Counted from the stretch's first letter, positions 33,954-45,709 are shown. The stretch: 64,000 nt of DNA from Ischnura elegans (GCF_921293095.1 NC_060248.1:135048972-135112971), one strand, 5' to 3'. Numbers and translations: made by a program. The notes: a model not told the origin generated them from the sequence alone.

Positions 33954-35618
33954 TAGAGATGGGTCGAATAGCAGATTTCTCGAATTTGAATATCGAATTC
34001 GAATATTAAATCATTGCTCGAATATTCGAATACCTCGAATTTCGAATACTAAATGATGAATGCTGGTATGTTTGACTAGGTTGCCTATGCAGCAGGCAAC
34101 ACAAGATTTTGGGGAGTAATTTTGATTTCCTTTAAATGATTCGAACAGGAATTTAGCTGATTAATGAATATTTTAATTTTATGGACACAATGGGGCATAT
34201 AATTAATTCAACTAACATCGCTTTACCCCCACTCCTGCTGCCAAGTGCTAGCTGACAATCTGAGGCATTTTGCAAAATACAAGCTCCATTCCACCGGATT
34301 TTCTTCAATTATTTTCAGTCCATCTTTGGGAGTTCTCACGAGATAAGAAGATGAATTGGAATTGCTATCAGGGAGAAACCAAATATCCTGAGAAAATATC
34401 CCTTCGTCTGGGACTGTAACAATAAATATTTATAGAACCACTCATAAATTGTAACTTGATATATGTTTTCCGAAAAAAAACCGCATCAACTTCCGAGAAG
34501 CTCTGCTGCTCATATCGAGTTTCGCCAGAATGCTAAGTCTCTGTCATATTTTGACATTTATTTCTTTGCATAAAATGCTTAAATAAACTCAGAAATACGT
34601 CGTGTTTGGTCTTATTCTTTTTGAAATTACGCGCACAGTACTAATATTTCAATTCAATAAAGGTGTAACATCAATTGACGAAAGTCATTCTTAGACACCT
34701 TTTGTGCTAATAGATGACTCATGCAGCGGTTGACCTCCACAGAAATGGGGAACTTCGAAGCTGGTAGGAAAAAAAGGTCAGTGGGGGAGAAAAGGGAGGG
34801 CCCGAAACACGTTTCTATTGTTCTCGAGTAACTTGGTATTTTTTCGAAGCTAAGGTCTTCGTAATATGATCCCTGTGCGAGCTGTGACCTTTTTTTTATT
34901 TCGAAGAAGAGGAAAGCCTCAGAGGGGGGGCTAGTGCTGAATGGAGAGGGATACCGGATCTTGGGAAATGCGCTAATTTAAGTATCCCACGGTACTCACA
35001 CAGCTGTTGACCTCCAGAAATGGGGAACTTCGAAGCAGGTAGCCAGAAAAAGGTCAGTGGGTGAGAAAAGGGGGGAGGGCGTGAAACACGTTTTTATTGT
35101 TCTCGTAACTCGATATTTATTTCGAAGCAGGGGTCTTCATAATGCGATCCCTGCCGGAGCTGGGACCTTTTGTTTGATTTCGGAGAAGAGGAAAGCGTCA
35201 GAGTGGGTGAGGCAAGTGCTGAATGGAGGGGGATAGCGGATCGTGGGAAATGCCCTAAGGTTGCTATCCCACGGCACTGAGGTTCTCCTGGTGGGGGGAA
35301 TCGGGGATTTTCTGATTTTTTTACCCGACCATTTTCGGTTCCCCTCGTCGAACTCTTTTCACCGCTAAAATCCACGAATTTGATGTAATTCGTCAACTTG
35401 CGTAAAACGGCGCTGCGAGCACTAAATGACTATAGTTCTCTATATTTTTCCGAGTCATCTACCAACGACGTGCGTGCGACAGTGCATGACGCGAAATTCA
35501 AAGTATTCGAGGTATTCGAGGTGGTACTTTTCGCATAACTATTCGAAACCTCGAATATCGAATACTTTCTAATATTCGAGGTATTCGAGTATTCGCGGAT
35601 ACTATTCGCACATCTCTA
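33954..35618. mobile_element. hAT element, non-autonomous (1665 bp)
   Basis: Ends TAGAGATGGGTCGAATAG and CTATTCGCACATCTCTA are inverted and flanked by the 8-bp duplication GTATTTAG (33946-33953 and 35619-35626). An 8-bp duplication and this end are hAT features. Near the ends GAATATTCGAA-type repeats abound. The interior contains a tandem duplication of about 276 bp (34729-35004 and 35005-35284), seen from GTTGACCTCC to ATCCCACGG. No transposase motif seen. Confidence 0.92.
34729..35284. repeat. Tandem duplication inside the hAT
   Basis: Two direct units of about 276 bp share GTTGACCTCC, AATGGGGAACTTCGAAGC, AGGTCAGTGGG, GAAACACGTTT, ATTGTTCTCG and GAAGAGGAAAGC in the same order, with scattered differences and small gaps. 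The divergence shows the duplication is not recent. Confidence 0.85.
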
Positions 35619-36192
35619 GTATTTAGCATGAAATCCTTTTCAATAGGGGCCGGTATGTTTCCAGGATGTAATTACTCATTTAGAGGCAAGAAATTAAAGA
35701 CTAATAATCTTATTTACTCACAAGCAACACCACAAATCATATGTTACTTTAAGAGAATCATAACTTTGCATTCCTGGACAACATTGCCCACGGTTGAATG
35801 TCTTGGTTGAATTGTAAGCATATCTGGCACAAAGCCGCAAGGCTATCATGCTGGAGAAATTTCAGAATGGTGACATTAAATGTTCACGGAGAAGCCAATT
35901 TTCCAAAAAGGTTGGCTCATTAACAGCAATTTCCAAGATATTCATTTTACCACCAATATACAAACCCAAGATTGGGGATTAAAGATATGAGATACCTCAG
36001 GAAAGTCATCCAAATCAACCCCATAATTATGGAGCAAAATTTCACTGATGCATCACGAAGGCTTCACACCCTGTGAATAGGGGATAAGTGGATAGATCCC
36101 CCCAAAACCTCAGAGAAATGAAAAAAAAAATTTGAAACAACTATCGAGGCAAGGATCAAATAATCAATATAATTTTTGGTTTTTTCCCGGCG

Positions 36193-37205
36193 AACAATTG
36201 CAGTGAAGTTTTCTCGGGTTTCACACCGGGTCAGGTCCTCCATTTCTCCTTCCAACGTTATGATGAGCAACTCGCCCTGGGACATAGTGTTTATAGAAAA
36301 AGAACCCACACCGACCTCTACCTGAATGAGAAAAGCCACCATCATCCCTCCCAGAAGATGTCAGTGCTCTCAACTCTCATACACAGGGCCATCTCTATCG
36401 CTGACAAGGATAACCTCCGCAAAGAAATAGGTCACCTGAAAAAAACCTTCACTCAGAACGGCTTCAGCAGACGTCATATAGACTTGGCCCTAAAAAGGGC
36501 CTTTACCCCTAACAAGACTTCACCAAAGGAAGAGTCCACTGCGACGACCAAGGCATACCTCCCATATATTTCCACCATATCAGGGAAAATCTCTAGAATA
36601 CTGAAGAGGTTTGACATCCACACCATTCACTTGCCTCCACCAAAATTACGTGATCAACTTGTGAAGGCAGAAGACCCATCCGGGCTAAAAATTGCTGGAG
36701 TGTACGCCATACCATGTGAATGCGGAAAAACCTACATTGGAGAGACGGGCCGCACTATTGAGATGAGATTGAAAGAGCATCGCAGACACCTAAGATTAGG
36801 ACAACTGGAAAAATCGGCAGTGGCTGAGCACAGCATCCTGGAGAATCATATGATTCACTGGGAAGAAGCGAAGCTGCTCTCTCGATCTCATGGATACTGG
36901 GACCGCGTAGTAAAAGAATCTATTCAGATTCAGAAAAACAGAAATAACATCAACAGAGACTGCGGCTATAATTTAAGCCACATATGGGACCACCTCCTAA
37001 AAATACGAGGGGACTGGCAGCCAATCAGGAGACGCTGAACCGCCCTCAACCTCAGAATTCTGTATATATACCCCGAGATTTTGAGGAATTGGTATTGGAT
37101 TCCTGAATCCCTGAAGATGATGGGTGAGTTGCTCATCGAAACGTTGGAAGGAGAAATGGAGGACCTGACCTGGTGTGAAACCCGAGAAAACTTAACTGCA
37201 ATCAA
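36193..37205 (+). mobile_element. Penelope-like retroelement (PLE2), truncated, with inverted arms
   Basis: A second Penelope remnant of a different, diverged family. Its left flank (about 36193-36282) is the reverse complement of its right end (about 37112-37203), for example GTCAGGTCCTCCATTTCTCC and GGAGAAATGGAGGACCTGAC. The arms differ at several positions, unlike those of PLE1, so it is older. It is inserted in X1, near a fragment (36077-36150) that resembles 41049-41110 of X2. Confidence 0.88.
36288..37038 (+). pseudogene. Penelope C-terminal RT end and GIY-YIG endonuclease (second family)
   Basis: The frame opens at the arm junction with VYRKRTHTDLYLNEKS and HHHPSQK, the conserved end of the Penelope reverse transcriptase. 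It continues with TLIHRAISIADKDNLRKE and a linker to the GIY-YIG domain: GVYAIPCECGKTYIGETGRT, the arginine in MRLKEHRR, then KSAVAEHSI and WDRVVKESIQI. It ends RDCGYNLSHIWD and QPIRRR at 37038. The nuclease looks intact, but the polymerase is missing. It is cut within about 20 codons of the place where PLE1 is cut. Confidence 0.9.
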
Positions 37206-37418
37206 CTAATGAAGTGAGGATTTTTCATGGCTCATTTGAGCGTTATTTCGCTGGGATGATGGAAAACATAATCTTGGAAAAATTCTTGAAAATCTTCCAT
37301 TTGAGGAAGATATTCAGTACAGTGCAACCTCGATAAAACGAGACCCCACGGTGCTCCAATAAACACTCACTATAGCCAATTGCTGCTTAAGCAGAGGTGG
37401 AGCAAATAATAGCCAATA

Positions 37419-38079
37419 GGGTAGTTTCCTCCATCAAAGAAAACGAAAGGCATTGATTGCGATTCGTTACCCACCATTAGTGTATTCATAATACAATAAT
37501 TATTTGGTTTTTGAAATACCGGTTTAGACGAATGGCAAGGGTCAAATTTTATCCTCATTTGAAAAAGGCCAGATTGGCGCCCATGCGATTCCACTCCACG
37601 TGACGTCACAGGGACCTAGTTTCTACACGAGAGGATAGGAATTATACATCGTATGAGATTACCAATGCATGCACGAGGCACAGAGCTCAGGGAAACATGT
37701 CTTAATAATCACCTATTAAAACTGGCTAAGGTCGGAAAGTTTTCTACATTTGATAAGGTATTAATAAACCTTTTTTAAGCCAAGAGCTACCAGCCAGCAA
37801 GGAACTCAGCTACCCGCTAGCATCCTGCGTCCTATCAGCGCTCAGAGCCTCGACCAAGGTCACCTCACAAGGCGGGAGGGGGAACCAGAAATGCGTCGCA
37901 AGGACTTTTTCCCATCATTCCTACTTACGCGTCGCGTTTTCGCGCGCTTGAAATTTTTCACTTTTCATTTAATCGCGAAAAATAGATATCGTCATTTAAA
38001 AATCTAAAAGCGTGAAGTACGTACTCCAGGAGTAATAATCTTTCGATTTAGGCAATAAAAAAATAATAGGAAACCACCC
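37419..38079. mobile_element. 661-bp MITE, copy 1
   Basis: Ends GGGTAGTTTCCT and AGGAAACCACCC, with TA on both sides (37417-37418 and 38080-38081). A second copy of exactly the same length lies in opposite orientation at 50431-51091, and the two look closely similar throughout (for example GGCATTGATTGCGATTCGTT and GGCGCCCATGCGAT). I cannot place its superfamily: a TA target suggests Tc1/mariner-like mobilisation, but the end is unlike the Tigger ends here. Confidence 0.85.
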
Positions 38080-39246
38080 TATAACCTGTTGCGAACAGTT
38101 ATACAGGAACAGGAGAGGTGCGGAGACAGAGTAATTTTCATCCGATAAACGTAAGCATAAATCCAGACGAAAGGCAATGTTTTTTGCATCACTAAATTTC
38201 CTTACAACAACAACTTACTATTCAAACAATTTATAAGTGCTATACTGAATAAAAACCATGCAAAGTATTGCTTTGTCAATCATTACGCAAATGCACAACC
38301 GACGAAGCCATTTTTATATGTACTTAATATGTGCTTTTACGTGTTCATTCTATTATTTTGGTATTTTCCACTGAAAATTCAAAAAATAACTGATAAAACT
38401 GTATCGTGGTTATTTAATGCCTCAAATGTTTCCATTGGTTTATGTTTATTGTTCCTCTATGTTAAGCGGCAGTTAAGTGAAATAACGTACTGCATTTGTT
38501 TCTGCAGTCGAAAATGGTGGAAGGTTGTACAACGTTCCTGCCTTGGAAGACTTTTTCCATCATATAATGTAATATCTTCATTATCTATGGTAAAAAGTTT
38601 GCTAAGCTTGAAAAATGATGTGATTAAAATTGCAGTTGTTAATGCACGGCACTGCAATAAAAGATTTGAATTAAAATTGGTAATATTAGAAAAGATATTA
38701 ACGTGATATTATTTCAAGAAAAAATATAATGCAGATACTATGCTGATATGTCACTTAAGTTAAACAAAAGCAAGATGCAAGAAACTGCGACGAAAATAAC
38801 TTGCACGGGTAATATTTGCGGCAAAGAAACGGAAAGGCATACGCATCTGATGGACCCCTAGGCCAAATCAACTTAAGAGTATGAATTTATTGATTTAACG
38901 TTCTCAATAATGACTGAAAAACATGAAAAAGGAATGCAGAATTTTTTAAATTAAATAAACTAAAAGCGCAGCATCAGCTCTCCACATATACGTTCTGTGG
39001 TGGCGCCAAATGCATACCACATGGCGCCAAACGAGAGTCAGTTGTTCTCTGAGTTCTTCCAGCCTCGTACAGCAAGGGTTCTGTCAGGGAGTAGGTTGTA
39101 AAAGAGTTCCATTTCGTCTGTGTTATATCACGTAGGGAATACTTCTTAAGATACTTAGGATCGGAGTCCTTTCTTCCATGACTTTGGGTTTACACCGCAG
39201 GCATCACCAGCAATTATGATGGAAGATAACGCATTGGTGCTTTGAA

Positions 39247-39429
39247 TTAGTATAACCAACCTCCCGAACTCTTGAAGTTCTCGAATCGCAATCTATCCCT
39301 AAAATACTCTGCTTCAGGCTTAAGCATAGCCCCTTTCTCAGAAGTTCCCGCAGATTGAAGTGGGCAAAACCACTCGAACAAAGCTCCTTCTAAATCTTCA
39401 TGGTCTGCATTCCTTGGGCGCTTTTGCAT
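39247..39429 (-). pseudogene. Tigger transposase fragment (CENP-B-type domain)
   Basis: Minus-strand frame with DHEDLEGALFEWFCPLQSAG, GAMLKPEAEYF and FENFKSSGGWLY. This matches the second helix-turn-helix of Tigger/CENP-B proteins (ALxxWF...GPxLxxKA...FKASxGWL). Only this domain can be read, and the frame stops at its end. It shows that element Y comes from a pogo/Tigger transposon. Confidence 0.75.
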
Positions 39430-41031
39430 TTTTTAATTGCGAAGATTGAACTAGAAGATACATTAACTACACCACTCTCATATTACTCTATTATTTTCTT
39501 GCTTTGACTTGTTTGGTGTTTTTTGTCCACGGTGTCTACCATCAAATGCTTTCTATTCACGCAACTCACGGACGTGCGGGTATGCTGATGTCAGCTTTCT
39601 GCCGTCCGAGGAACAAATGAAGATCAAGCATTCGTGAACGCTAATGCCACAATATTTTCACCAAAATGAACTACTTATTTATCGAACGACAGTTTACTAC
39701 ATGAATTTGAGACTTAGCACTCCATTTAACTTCATTTCTAACAGATCGCAAGAAATTACAGAGATAAAGGACTCTTGGTGAAGGTTTTCCAGCGAAACTC
39801 TCGCTATGGCGAGTGCCAACACCTAAAGGGCCTCGTAAAAACAATTTTTTTTACATGCTTATTATAGGGTCCATTGGCGGTGCCTCGGCTCTCTCTCGTT
39901 ATGGCGGGGGTCTCGCAATAGCCCGTACTCGCTTTAACGAGGTTCCACTGTAGTTCATAATTCCAGATTGACGATCATGTAATATAGTTAAAATTAATAT
40001 CTAATAAACAGCATTGCACATTATCAAAACTTATTATTCTATACTGACATATCTCTGTAATGAGCACATTTTAGTCCCCCTCCTGTGACTAAATCGGTGC
40101 GCGTACCGTGATCTTCTCGCAGAGCAGTTCTCTGACAAGTCGTGTGAGGTATTTTACCTCATTGGACTAGAAAAATACATTTCGTAACCGAGGTCGTCAT
40201 ATAACTGAAAAGTTTCATAACTGAGGTTGGAAATACAGTAGAACCTCACTTATGAAACTTTCAGCGGAAAACCAAAAAAAGTTTCATAAGTGAGGTTTTT
40301 AGGTATTTAGCATGAAATCCTTTCCTATAGGGGCTGGTTTGTTTCCAGGATGTAATTACTCATTTGGAGGCAAGAAATTGAAGCCTAATAATCTTATTTA
40401 CTCACAAGCAACACCACAGATGATGTGTTACTTTAAGAGAAACATAATTTTACATTCCTGAACAACATTACCCATGGTTGAACGTTTAGCATTCCAGGTA
40501 CTAAGCTGCAAGGCTATCATACTGGAGAGATTTCGGAATGATGACACTAAATTTTCACAGAGAAGCCAATTTTTTTAAAAAGTTGACTCATTAAAAGCGG
40601 TTTTCAGGAAATTCATTTTACCAACTACAGGCAAACCCCAGATTGGAGATTGAAGAAATGAAATACCTGAGGAAAGTCATCCAAATTAACCCCGCAATTA
40701 TAATTTTTAATAACCCCGGGAGCAAAATTTCACTAATGCATCACGAAGGCTTCACACCCTATGGACCCAGGTTAATGGCAGAGGCAGAAAGTTTTCAGAG
40801 ATGGCTCTATCCCTGCTTGAGAGTAGTGTGGACGGAACTTCCAGTGCAACACACTGTCCGGCAGATGGGACATTAAGCCCTGGTTAAGCCTATCGTTACA
40901 ACCTGGCTAATTCCAACACAGGGTTTCTATACTCCCTCTCTTACCTCATGGCGCAAATGACCCCAGCTGTCAGTTTTCTCCCTCTAAATACCATGCCATA
41001 GATAATATGGAGCACCTGGCAGTGGCGTAAT

Positions 41032-41297
41032 TATGGTTGGGGGATGAGGGGATGGATCCCTCTCCAAAGCCTCAGAAAAATTTTTAAAAAATTTTAAACA
41101 CAAGTCTAGCTTTGATAAACAGCAACTGCATCTACTAAAAGTTAAATTTTATGTGCCAAAATGATGTAGAACATATTTCCACGCATGCCATTTTTTTTTA
41201 ATTTTACGGGAATCCCCATTGCCTCGGAGGGGTGGGGGGTGAAGCTGCCCCCCAGGTACTACCGTCACCCCCAAAGCATATTCCTAGTTACGCCACT
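41032..41297. mobile_element. Small MITE with CAGTGGCGTAA ends
   Basis: Inverted ends CAGTGGCGTAA and TTACGCCACTG enclose about 266 bp with a GC-rich GGAGGGGTGGGGGGTG stretch and no coding. I see no clear target duplication. Part of it also exists in X1 (36077-36150), so it was either present in the family ancestor or inserted twice. Confidence 0.65.
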
Positions 41298-42055
41298 GGT
41301 ACCCCGGATATTTCGTGACTAAGTTCACTTTTCCGGTGCTTAGAAAACTTTTAAGTGAGCATTTGAAATAATCGCGCAACTGCTGTCAGTGATGAATGGA
41401 CAAAAATAGATTAAGACCCCGGAAAAATCTCCCCTCTCAATAACGTTTACGCACTAAAAAAGAATTTTCCCATGACATTTTAGTAATAATAGATTGAATC
41501 TACCGGGTATAGCTTCTCTGCCGGCATTCTTCCGCGAATTCAGCGCCGGGAACTTCGACTCACAAGCCGTGTGACTCATCTTCACTTAATATTTTGCTTC
41601 CCCATATCTGAAAACAACACCAGACTGTTTTTGTACTTCGATATAATGGTTATAAGTCATTCCTGAGTCGAAAGGAACTGCCTTATCTCTCGCGTTTTGA
41701 ATTTGACTTTAATGATTACGTTACTACTGACGACGCGAGTTATTCTCCGAGGGCATTCGTACTAACTCTCATTCAGTTAAAAAATAAACGCTTGCCACCA
41801 GGCAGTCAAGGTCAAACTATATTTCATTTAAACCCGCAGATACAAGTTGGGTCAGTTTTGATCTGCGCGCCGCGTAAGCAACTTTCCTCCGGCTCAATTC
41901 GTCCCGCGGATGAGGGATTAGCCCGCGGAATGAGTCCACGCATGCTGTTTTTGCTATCGTGTTGAATCACCAACGGCTTACGTCCATACTACAAATACGA
42001 TAATCTTTTTTGAATGACCTTGGAAGCCAAAATTTAGGTACGCGAGGATTTTTAA

Positions 42056-42809
42056 CCCTTTCACTGCTGTGGACGTACCTAGTACGTCCGCACGGTAGAC
42101 TGCGGTGGACGTACTTTTTCTTCCTCCCTGCCATACGTTCAGCACTTTCGCCGAAGCACTTCGAAGGGACCCACTAACCCGCGACCCTTTCCTCGACGAA
42201 CTCACCCACGCAGGACCGTACCTCATCGGCCCTACCAGCGGGGGCCCTACCTCCGGAAAAGTGATCGCTCTGACTACAATTTGAAAATCAATCAATCAAT
42301 CCGATCGTCACAAAATGATTGTTTTCATCGCACACCTGCCAATCAAGCAATCAAGTACGTCTTTGAACCGTGTTTCTGCGATGAAAAATACCGATTTTGT
42401 TAACTTTGATATAATGGCAGTTTTCCAGTGGTCCGCAGCCACGTTTTGTTGCAAAGTTAACAAAATCGTTATTTTTCATCGCAGAAACACGGTTCAAAGA
42501 CGTACTTGATTGCTTGATTGGCAGGAGTGCGATGAAAACAATCATTTTGTGATGATCGGATCGATTGATTGATTTTCAAATTTTAGTCAGAGCGGTCACT
42601 TTTCCGGAGGTAGGGCCCCCGCTGGTAGGGCCGATGAGACGGTCCTGCGAGGGTGAGTTCGTCGAGGATAGGGTCGCGGATTAGCGACCCTTCGGAGGGT
42701 GTACCACACCCATCCCGGAGGTACCTGCTCCATGGGCCAGGAAACGCATTTTAACATTTTCGCCGCATGTGAGGAGAAGGTTTCCGGAGATTGAACAGCA
42801 GTGAAAGGG
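42056..42809. mobile_element. Palindromic piggyBac-type MITE (754 bp)
   Basis: TTAA at 42052-42055 and 42810-42813 flanks CCCTTTCACTGCTG and CAGCAGTGAAAGGG. Much of the element is a long inverted repeat: for example GCCCTACCTCCGGAAAAGTG at about 42243 answers CACTTTTCCGGAGGTAGGGC at about 42598, and GAACCGTGTTTCTGCGATGA answers TCATCGCAGAAACACGGTTC across a centre near 42425. Single strands should fold into a stable hairpin. Relatives lie in both T1 copies. No protein is encoded. Confidence 0.93.
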
Positions 42810-43391
42810 TTAACGGCTCATTTAGGTGTTATTTCGCTGGGGCGACGGGAAGCATAACCTTGGAAAATACTAGACAATCTTCCGTCAGAGATAGATATTC
42901 CGGATTAATGATCATCTACTGTAGCTAAAATTAATATCTAATAAACAGCATCGCTTGTTATTAAAACTTATTATTCTTCAATGGCATATCTATGTAATGA
43001 GCACATACTACCCCCGCTCCTGTGACTAAAATCGGCGCGCCTACCGCAATCTTCTCGTAGAGCAGTTCTCTGACAAGTCGTACAAGTGAGGTATTTTATC
43101 ACGTTGGACTGGAAAAATACGTTTCATAACCGAGGTCGTCGTATAGGTGAAGAGTTTCATAACTGAGGTTGGAAATACATGGGTTCATATGGGGTTATTC
43201 ACCGGACCAAAAAAAAAATCGGCGTATAAGTGAGGTCATCGCATAACTGAGGGTCGTATAACCGAGGTTCTACTGTATATGGGTTCATATGGGGTTATTC
43301 AACAGACAAATTATATAAAAAAAAAAAAAAAATCGGTGAATAGGTGAGGTCATTGTACAACTGAGGGTCGTATCACCAAGGTTCTACTGTA

Positions 43392-43783
43392 TTATAGATG
43401 CCATCTAGTGACTTATTTTATGCATTAATGTGGTGGTAGGTTGTTTCAGCAGCACAAAATTTCACCACTATCCCCACAACTCCTTATTCGTTACAACACA
43501 TCATTACCTTTAAAGAGAAAATAAAATCAAGTGGACATGACAGTAATTACCTTTTAAATTAAACTATCTAACATAGGAATAAAAAAATTTTGGTGGGCAA
43601 CCCTATTACCGAAGAGAAGAATGGAGTCCAAGAAAACTGAATTGAAATGAAGAGGTGAGGAGAGCAATGTCGTGAATTAATACCACCAACAGCAAACAGC
43701 AAATTGACAATATTTACCATAAAGTCAAGCCAGAGATTTAAACAAGAAGTATGAATCTACCTACAAAATTAACCAATACATAC
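43392..43783. other. Intron sequence, nothing recognised
   Basis: AT-rich sequence between X1 and the next exon. Confidence 0.4.
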
Positions 43784-44005
43784 CATTTCCCTTAAATTAT
43801 CAAGATCAGTTCTCCATATTTGAGCCGGTGTGGTAGCTTGTAAGATTCTGTACTCCTGTTGCTTCTCTGCTTGCTTCTTCAGCAGTTCATCCTTCCTTTC
43901 CTTAGTCAAAGACCACATGGTCATGCCAAGTAAATAATCAAAGTCCAGTCCATCGTCAGTGCTTTCTTCTTCTTGAGACACCTCTCCAGACTCACCAATT
44001 TCTTG
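43784..44005 (-). CDS. Top2: DNA topoisomerase II, C-gate coiled-coil exon
   Basis: Encodes 74 codons in phase 0 at both ends. An acidic insert (QEIGESGEVSQEEESTDDG) leads into FDYLLGMTMWSLTKERKDE, the well-conserved helix that returns from the C-gate, then KQQEYRILQATTPAQIWRTD and LDNLREM. It matches the TOP2 signature YLL-MPLW-LTKEK...TP--LWKEDL. This block lets the unlinked duplex leave through the C-gate. Acceptor TTTTGTAG, donor GTATGT. Confidence 0.96.
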
Positions 44006-44959
44006 CTACAAAAAAAAATTGGGAGGTAACAGAGTGAAAAACAATTAAAATGAGACGATGGCGTCTATTGGTACGAATTCTTATTTCTAGAGGGATCCCT
44101 TTTTGCCATGAAATGATCTACAGTATCTACTCATGATAATGCTAAATCCCAATTAATAAAGCAAACAAAACATACCCCTTCCATCTCCTAAGGTGAGCAT
44201 AAAAAGATAGGAAAGAAGAAATATTATTTGATTTACAAATAGCCACCACTCTCAAAGAAAAATAATCCATAATTTAATGCATACAGAAGGCTCTCGCTAT
44301 TATCCAAGTAGATGTGACCAAAATATTAAAGGCATGTAATGAAGATCTTCGTAATAATGTTTATTTCACAAAATACCATGCAAAAAACCAGCCTTGTCTA
44401 CTTTTCTTATTCTTTCACCCTTTTGTATTTAAACTAGCTGACCCAACAAACTTCGTCTGGCCTTCAGCAAGCTTCCCTCTTTCAAACAGCGCGTGCCATT
44501 CGTAAAAAGCAGTATTTGGACGGAAGATATGACGCGGCCAACTCCCTCTATTTCTCTTTCTTATTTTAAAGGCCGATTTTGATGACTCTAATCAATATGG
44601 GGCCCGCATTGAATGTGTTAAGCAAAAATAAAACGAACAGTTGAGAGTATTAGAATGATACTTGCAAAGAACATTACATGGCTATACCAACTGTATGTTA
44701 ACACATAGGCGGGCTTGAATCGTCCACTTAAGCAGTAAATTGGTTATCGGCGCAAAAAATGGGACATTTTACATTCAAAGAAGAAAGTGATTTGGCAATT
44801 CAATAGGTCGTTAAACCGATGGCAAAGCGCATGTGAGTAGTGGCCGTGGTGACCCATGAGTTTGCCACACAGCAGCAGCAGTGCAGCCATTTCTAAGGTG
44901 TGCTCTGGGCGGTCCATTCCCTCGCCCCCCTTCCTGCAATGCCGCTGCATGGAAAACTA
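44006..44959. other. Intron sequence with a possible unplaced repeat
   Basis: Mostly featureless. AACTAGCTGACCCAACAAAC at about 44432 resembles starts of dispersed repeats I have seen in arthropod genomes, but I cannot name the family. A CAG-type run (CAGCAGCAGCAG) lies near 44872. Confidence 0.35.
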
Positions 44960-45709
44960 CAGCACACTCCCCATTATCCGGCTGCTGCAGTTTATCTAGG
45001 TTGCGGATTACCAGTGCATGATTTTCACCCTAGCTCAATTTTTTCCATGATCTTTATTAATAAAATCGGACACAAAATCATCGGAAATACTGCATTAATG
45101 CTAGGATAGACCGGGCTTACTATTTCCGTTGGAATCCCCTTCGCAAAATGGAAGCGATCGCACACTAGCTGCATTCCATGGCATCCATAGTGCATGGGAA
45201 TACTGCGTTTCTGTTTTCCAAGCTTTGCAGCGTGAGACCGCGCTCCGTGATCATGTGTACACGTTCCACAGCAGTTGCAACCCGGGCAACTTGAGCGAGA
45301 CGCGACTAAATGGCGTGGTGCCTGACTGTGTAGTTTCTGACATCGATCAGTGGTTTTGAAGTATTAGTGCATACCACTTTTTTGTATCCGTGATCACGCA
45401 GCCACGGATGTCTGATTTTAGAAACCAGGCATTAAATGGAGCATTAATAATACGAGTACAACCCTGTTATCGCAGCTAAAAAGATCGCGAACTGGCAAAG
45501 AAAGCTCTCATTGAGTCCAGGAAGCACTCTAAAATAACAGAATAACTGCATAAATAATAATATTTTGTTTGTTTTTAGGTAAGTTATGAACATTGCAAGA
45601 CATTTAAGTGAAAGTTTGGGTTATCCGTGTTTTCCGATTATTATTCTCTGCCGTTCCTCATTAGCCATCGTCATTAGCCCATTGGGATAATTGGGATCGG
45701 AGTGTGCTG
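44960..45709 (+). mobile_element. W-family Tigger-like MITE
   Basis: Left end CAGCACACTCCCCATTATCC after TA (44958-44959); right end GATCGGAGTGTGCTG at 45709, where the second TA has changed to CT. The interior shares TTTTCCAAGC, GGCGTGGTGCCTGACTGTGTAG and CAGTGGTTTTGAAG with the other three copies. The shared frame reads LNGVVPDCVVSDIDQWF and then a stop, close to LGGVDPDSVVSNVAQWF in the copy at 48024, perhaps the relic of a transposase end. Confidence 0.8.

Larger units (their letters stand above)
37320..39950 (-). mobile_element. Tigger-like element Y
   Basis: Inverted ends CAGTGCAACCTCGATAAAAC and, inverted, CAGTGGAACCTCGTTAAAGC, flanked by TA at 37318-37319 and 39951-39952, inside X1. 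It contains a 661-bp MITE at 37419-38079 and a fragment of a Tigger transposase at 39247-39429. The rest is AT-rich and unreadable; an open frame at 38329-38706 has no family likeness. Confidence 0.88.
40236..43275. mobile_element. Tigger-like element X2, inserted in X1
   Basis: Same family as X1. Ends CAGTAGAACCTCACTTATGA and, inverted, CAGTAGAACCTCGGTTATAC, flanked by TA at 40234-40235 and 43276-43277. The sequence on either side (GAGGTTGGAAA to the left, TATGGGTTCATATGGGGTTA to the right) is X1's own end, so the two 110-bp repeats at the right come from self-insertion and not from tandem duplication. It contains a palindromic piggyBac MITE (42056-42809) and a small MITE (41032-41297). Confidence 0.92.
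33843..43389. mobile_element. Tigger-like element X1, with four large insertions
   Basis: The left end is degenerate (GTAAGAACCTCACTGAAACT after TA at 33841-33842) and the right end is GTATCACCAAGGTTCTACTG followed by TA at 43390-43391. Its own sequence can be followed by comparison with its relative X2 in pieces 33843-33953, 35619-36076, about 37227-37319, 39953-40235 and 43278-43389. Between these lie a hAT (33954), a Penelope piece (about 36193), Tigger Y (37320) and X2 (40236). No transposase motif is visible, so it is non-autonomous and the pogo/Tigger label rests on its ends and TA target. Confidence 0.85.

Noticed and set aside
37370..37609. Conserved small protein (GRQ-GLFQMRIK... in two places)
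   Set aside because: The same frame appears at 50901-51128 only because both are copies of the 661-bp MITE; the DNA is equally similar outside the frame.
38329..38706. 125-codon plus-strand frame inside Tigger Y
   Set aside because: Hydrophobic and AT-rich composition with no family motifs, inside a decayed transposon; open length is within chance for such sequence.
43160..43389. Tandem repeat of 110 bp
   Set aside because: Explained by insertion of X2 into X1 with a TA duplication.
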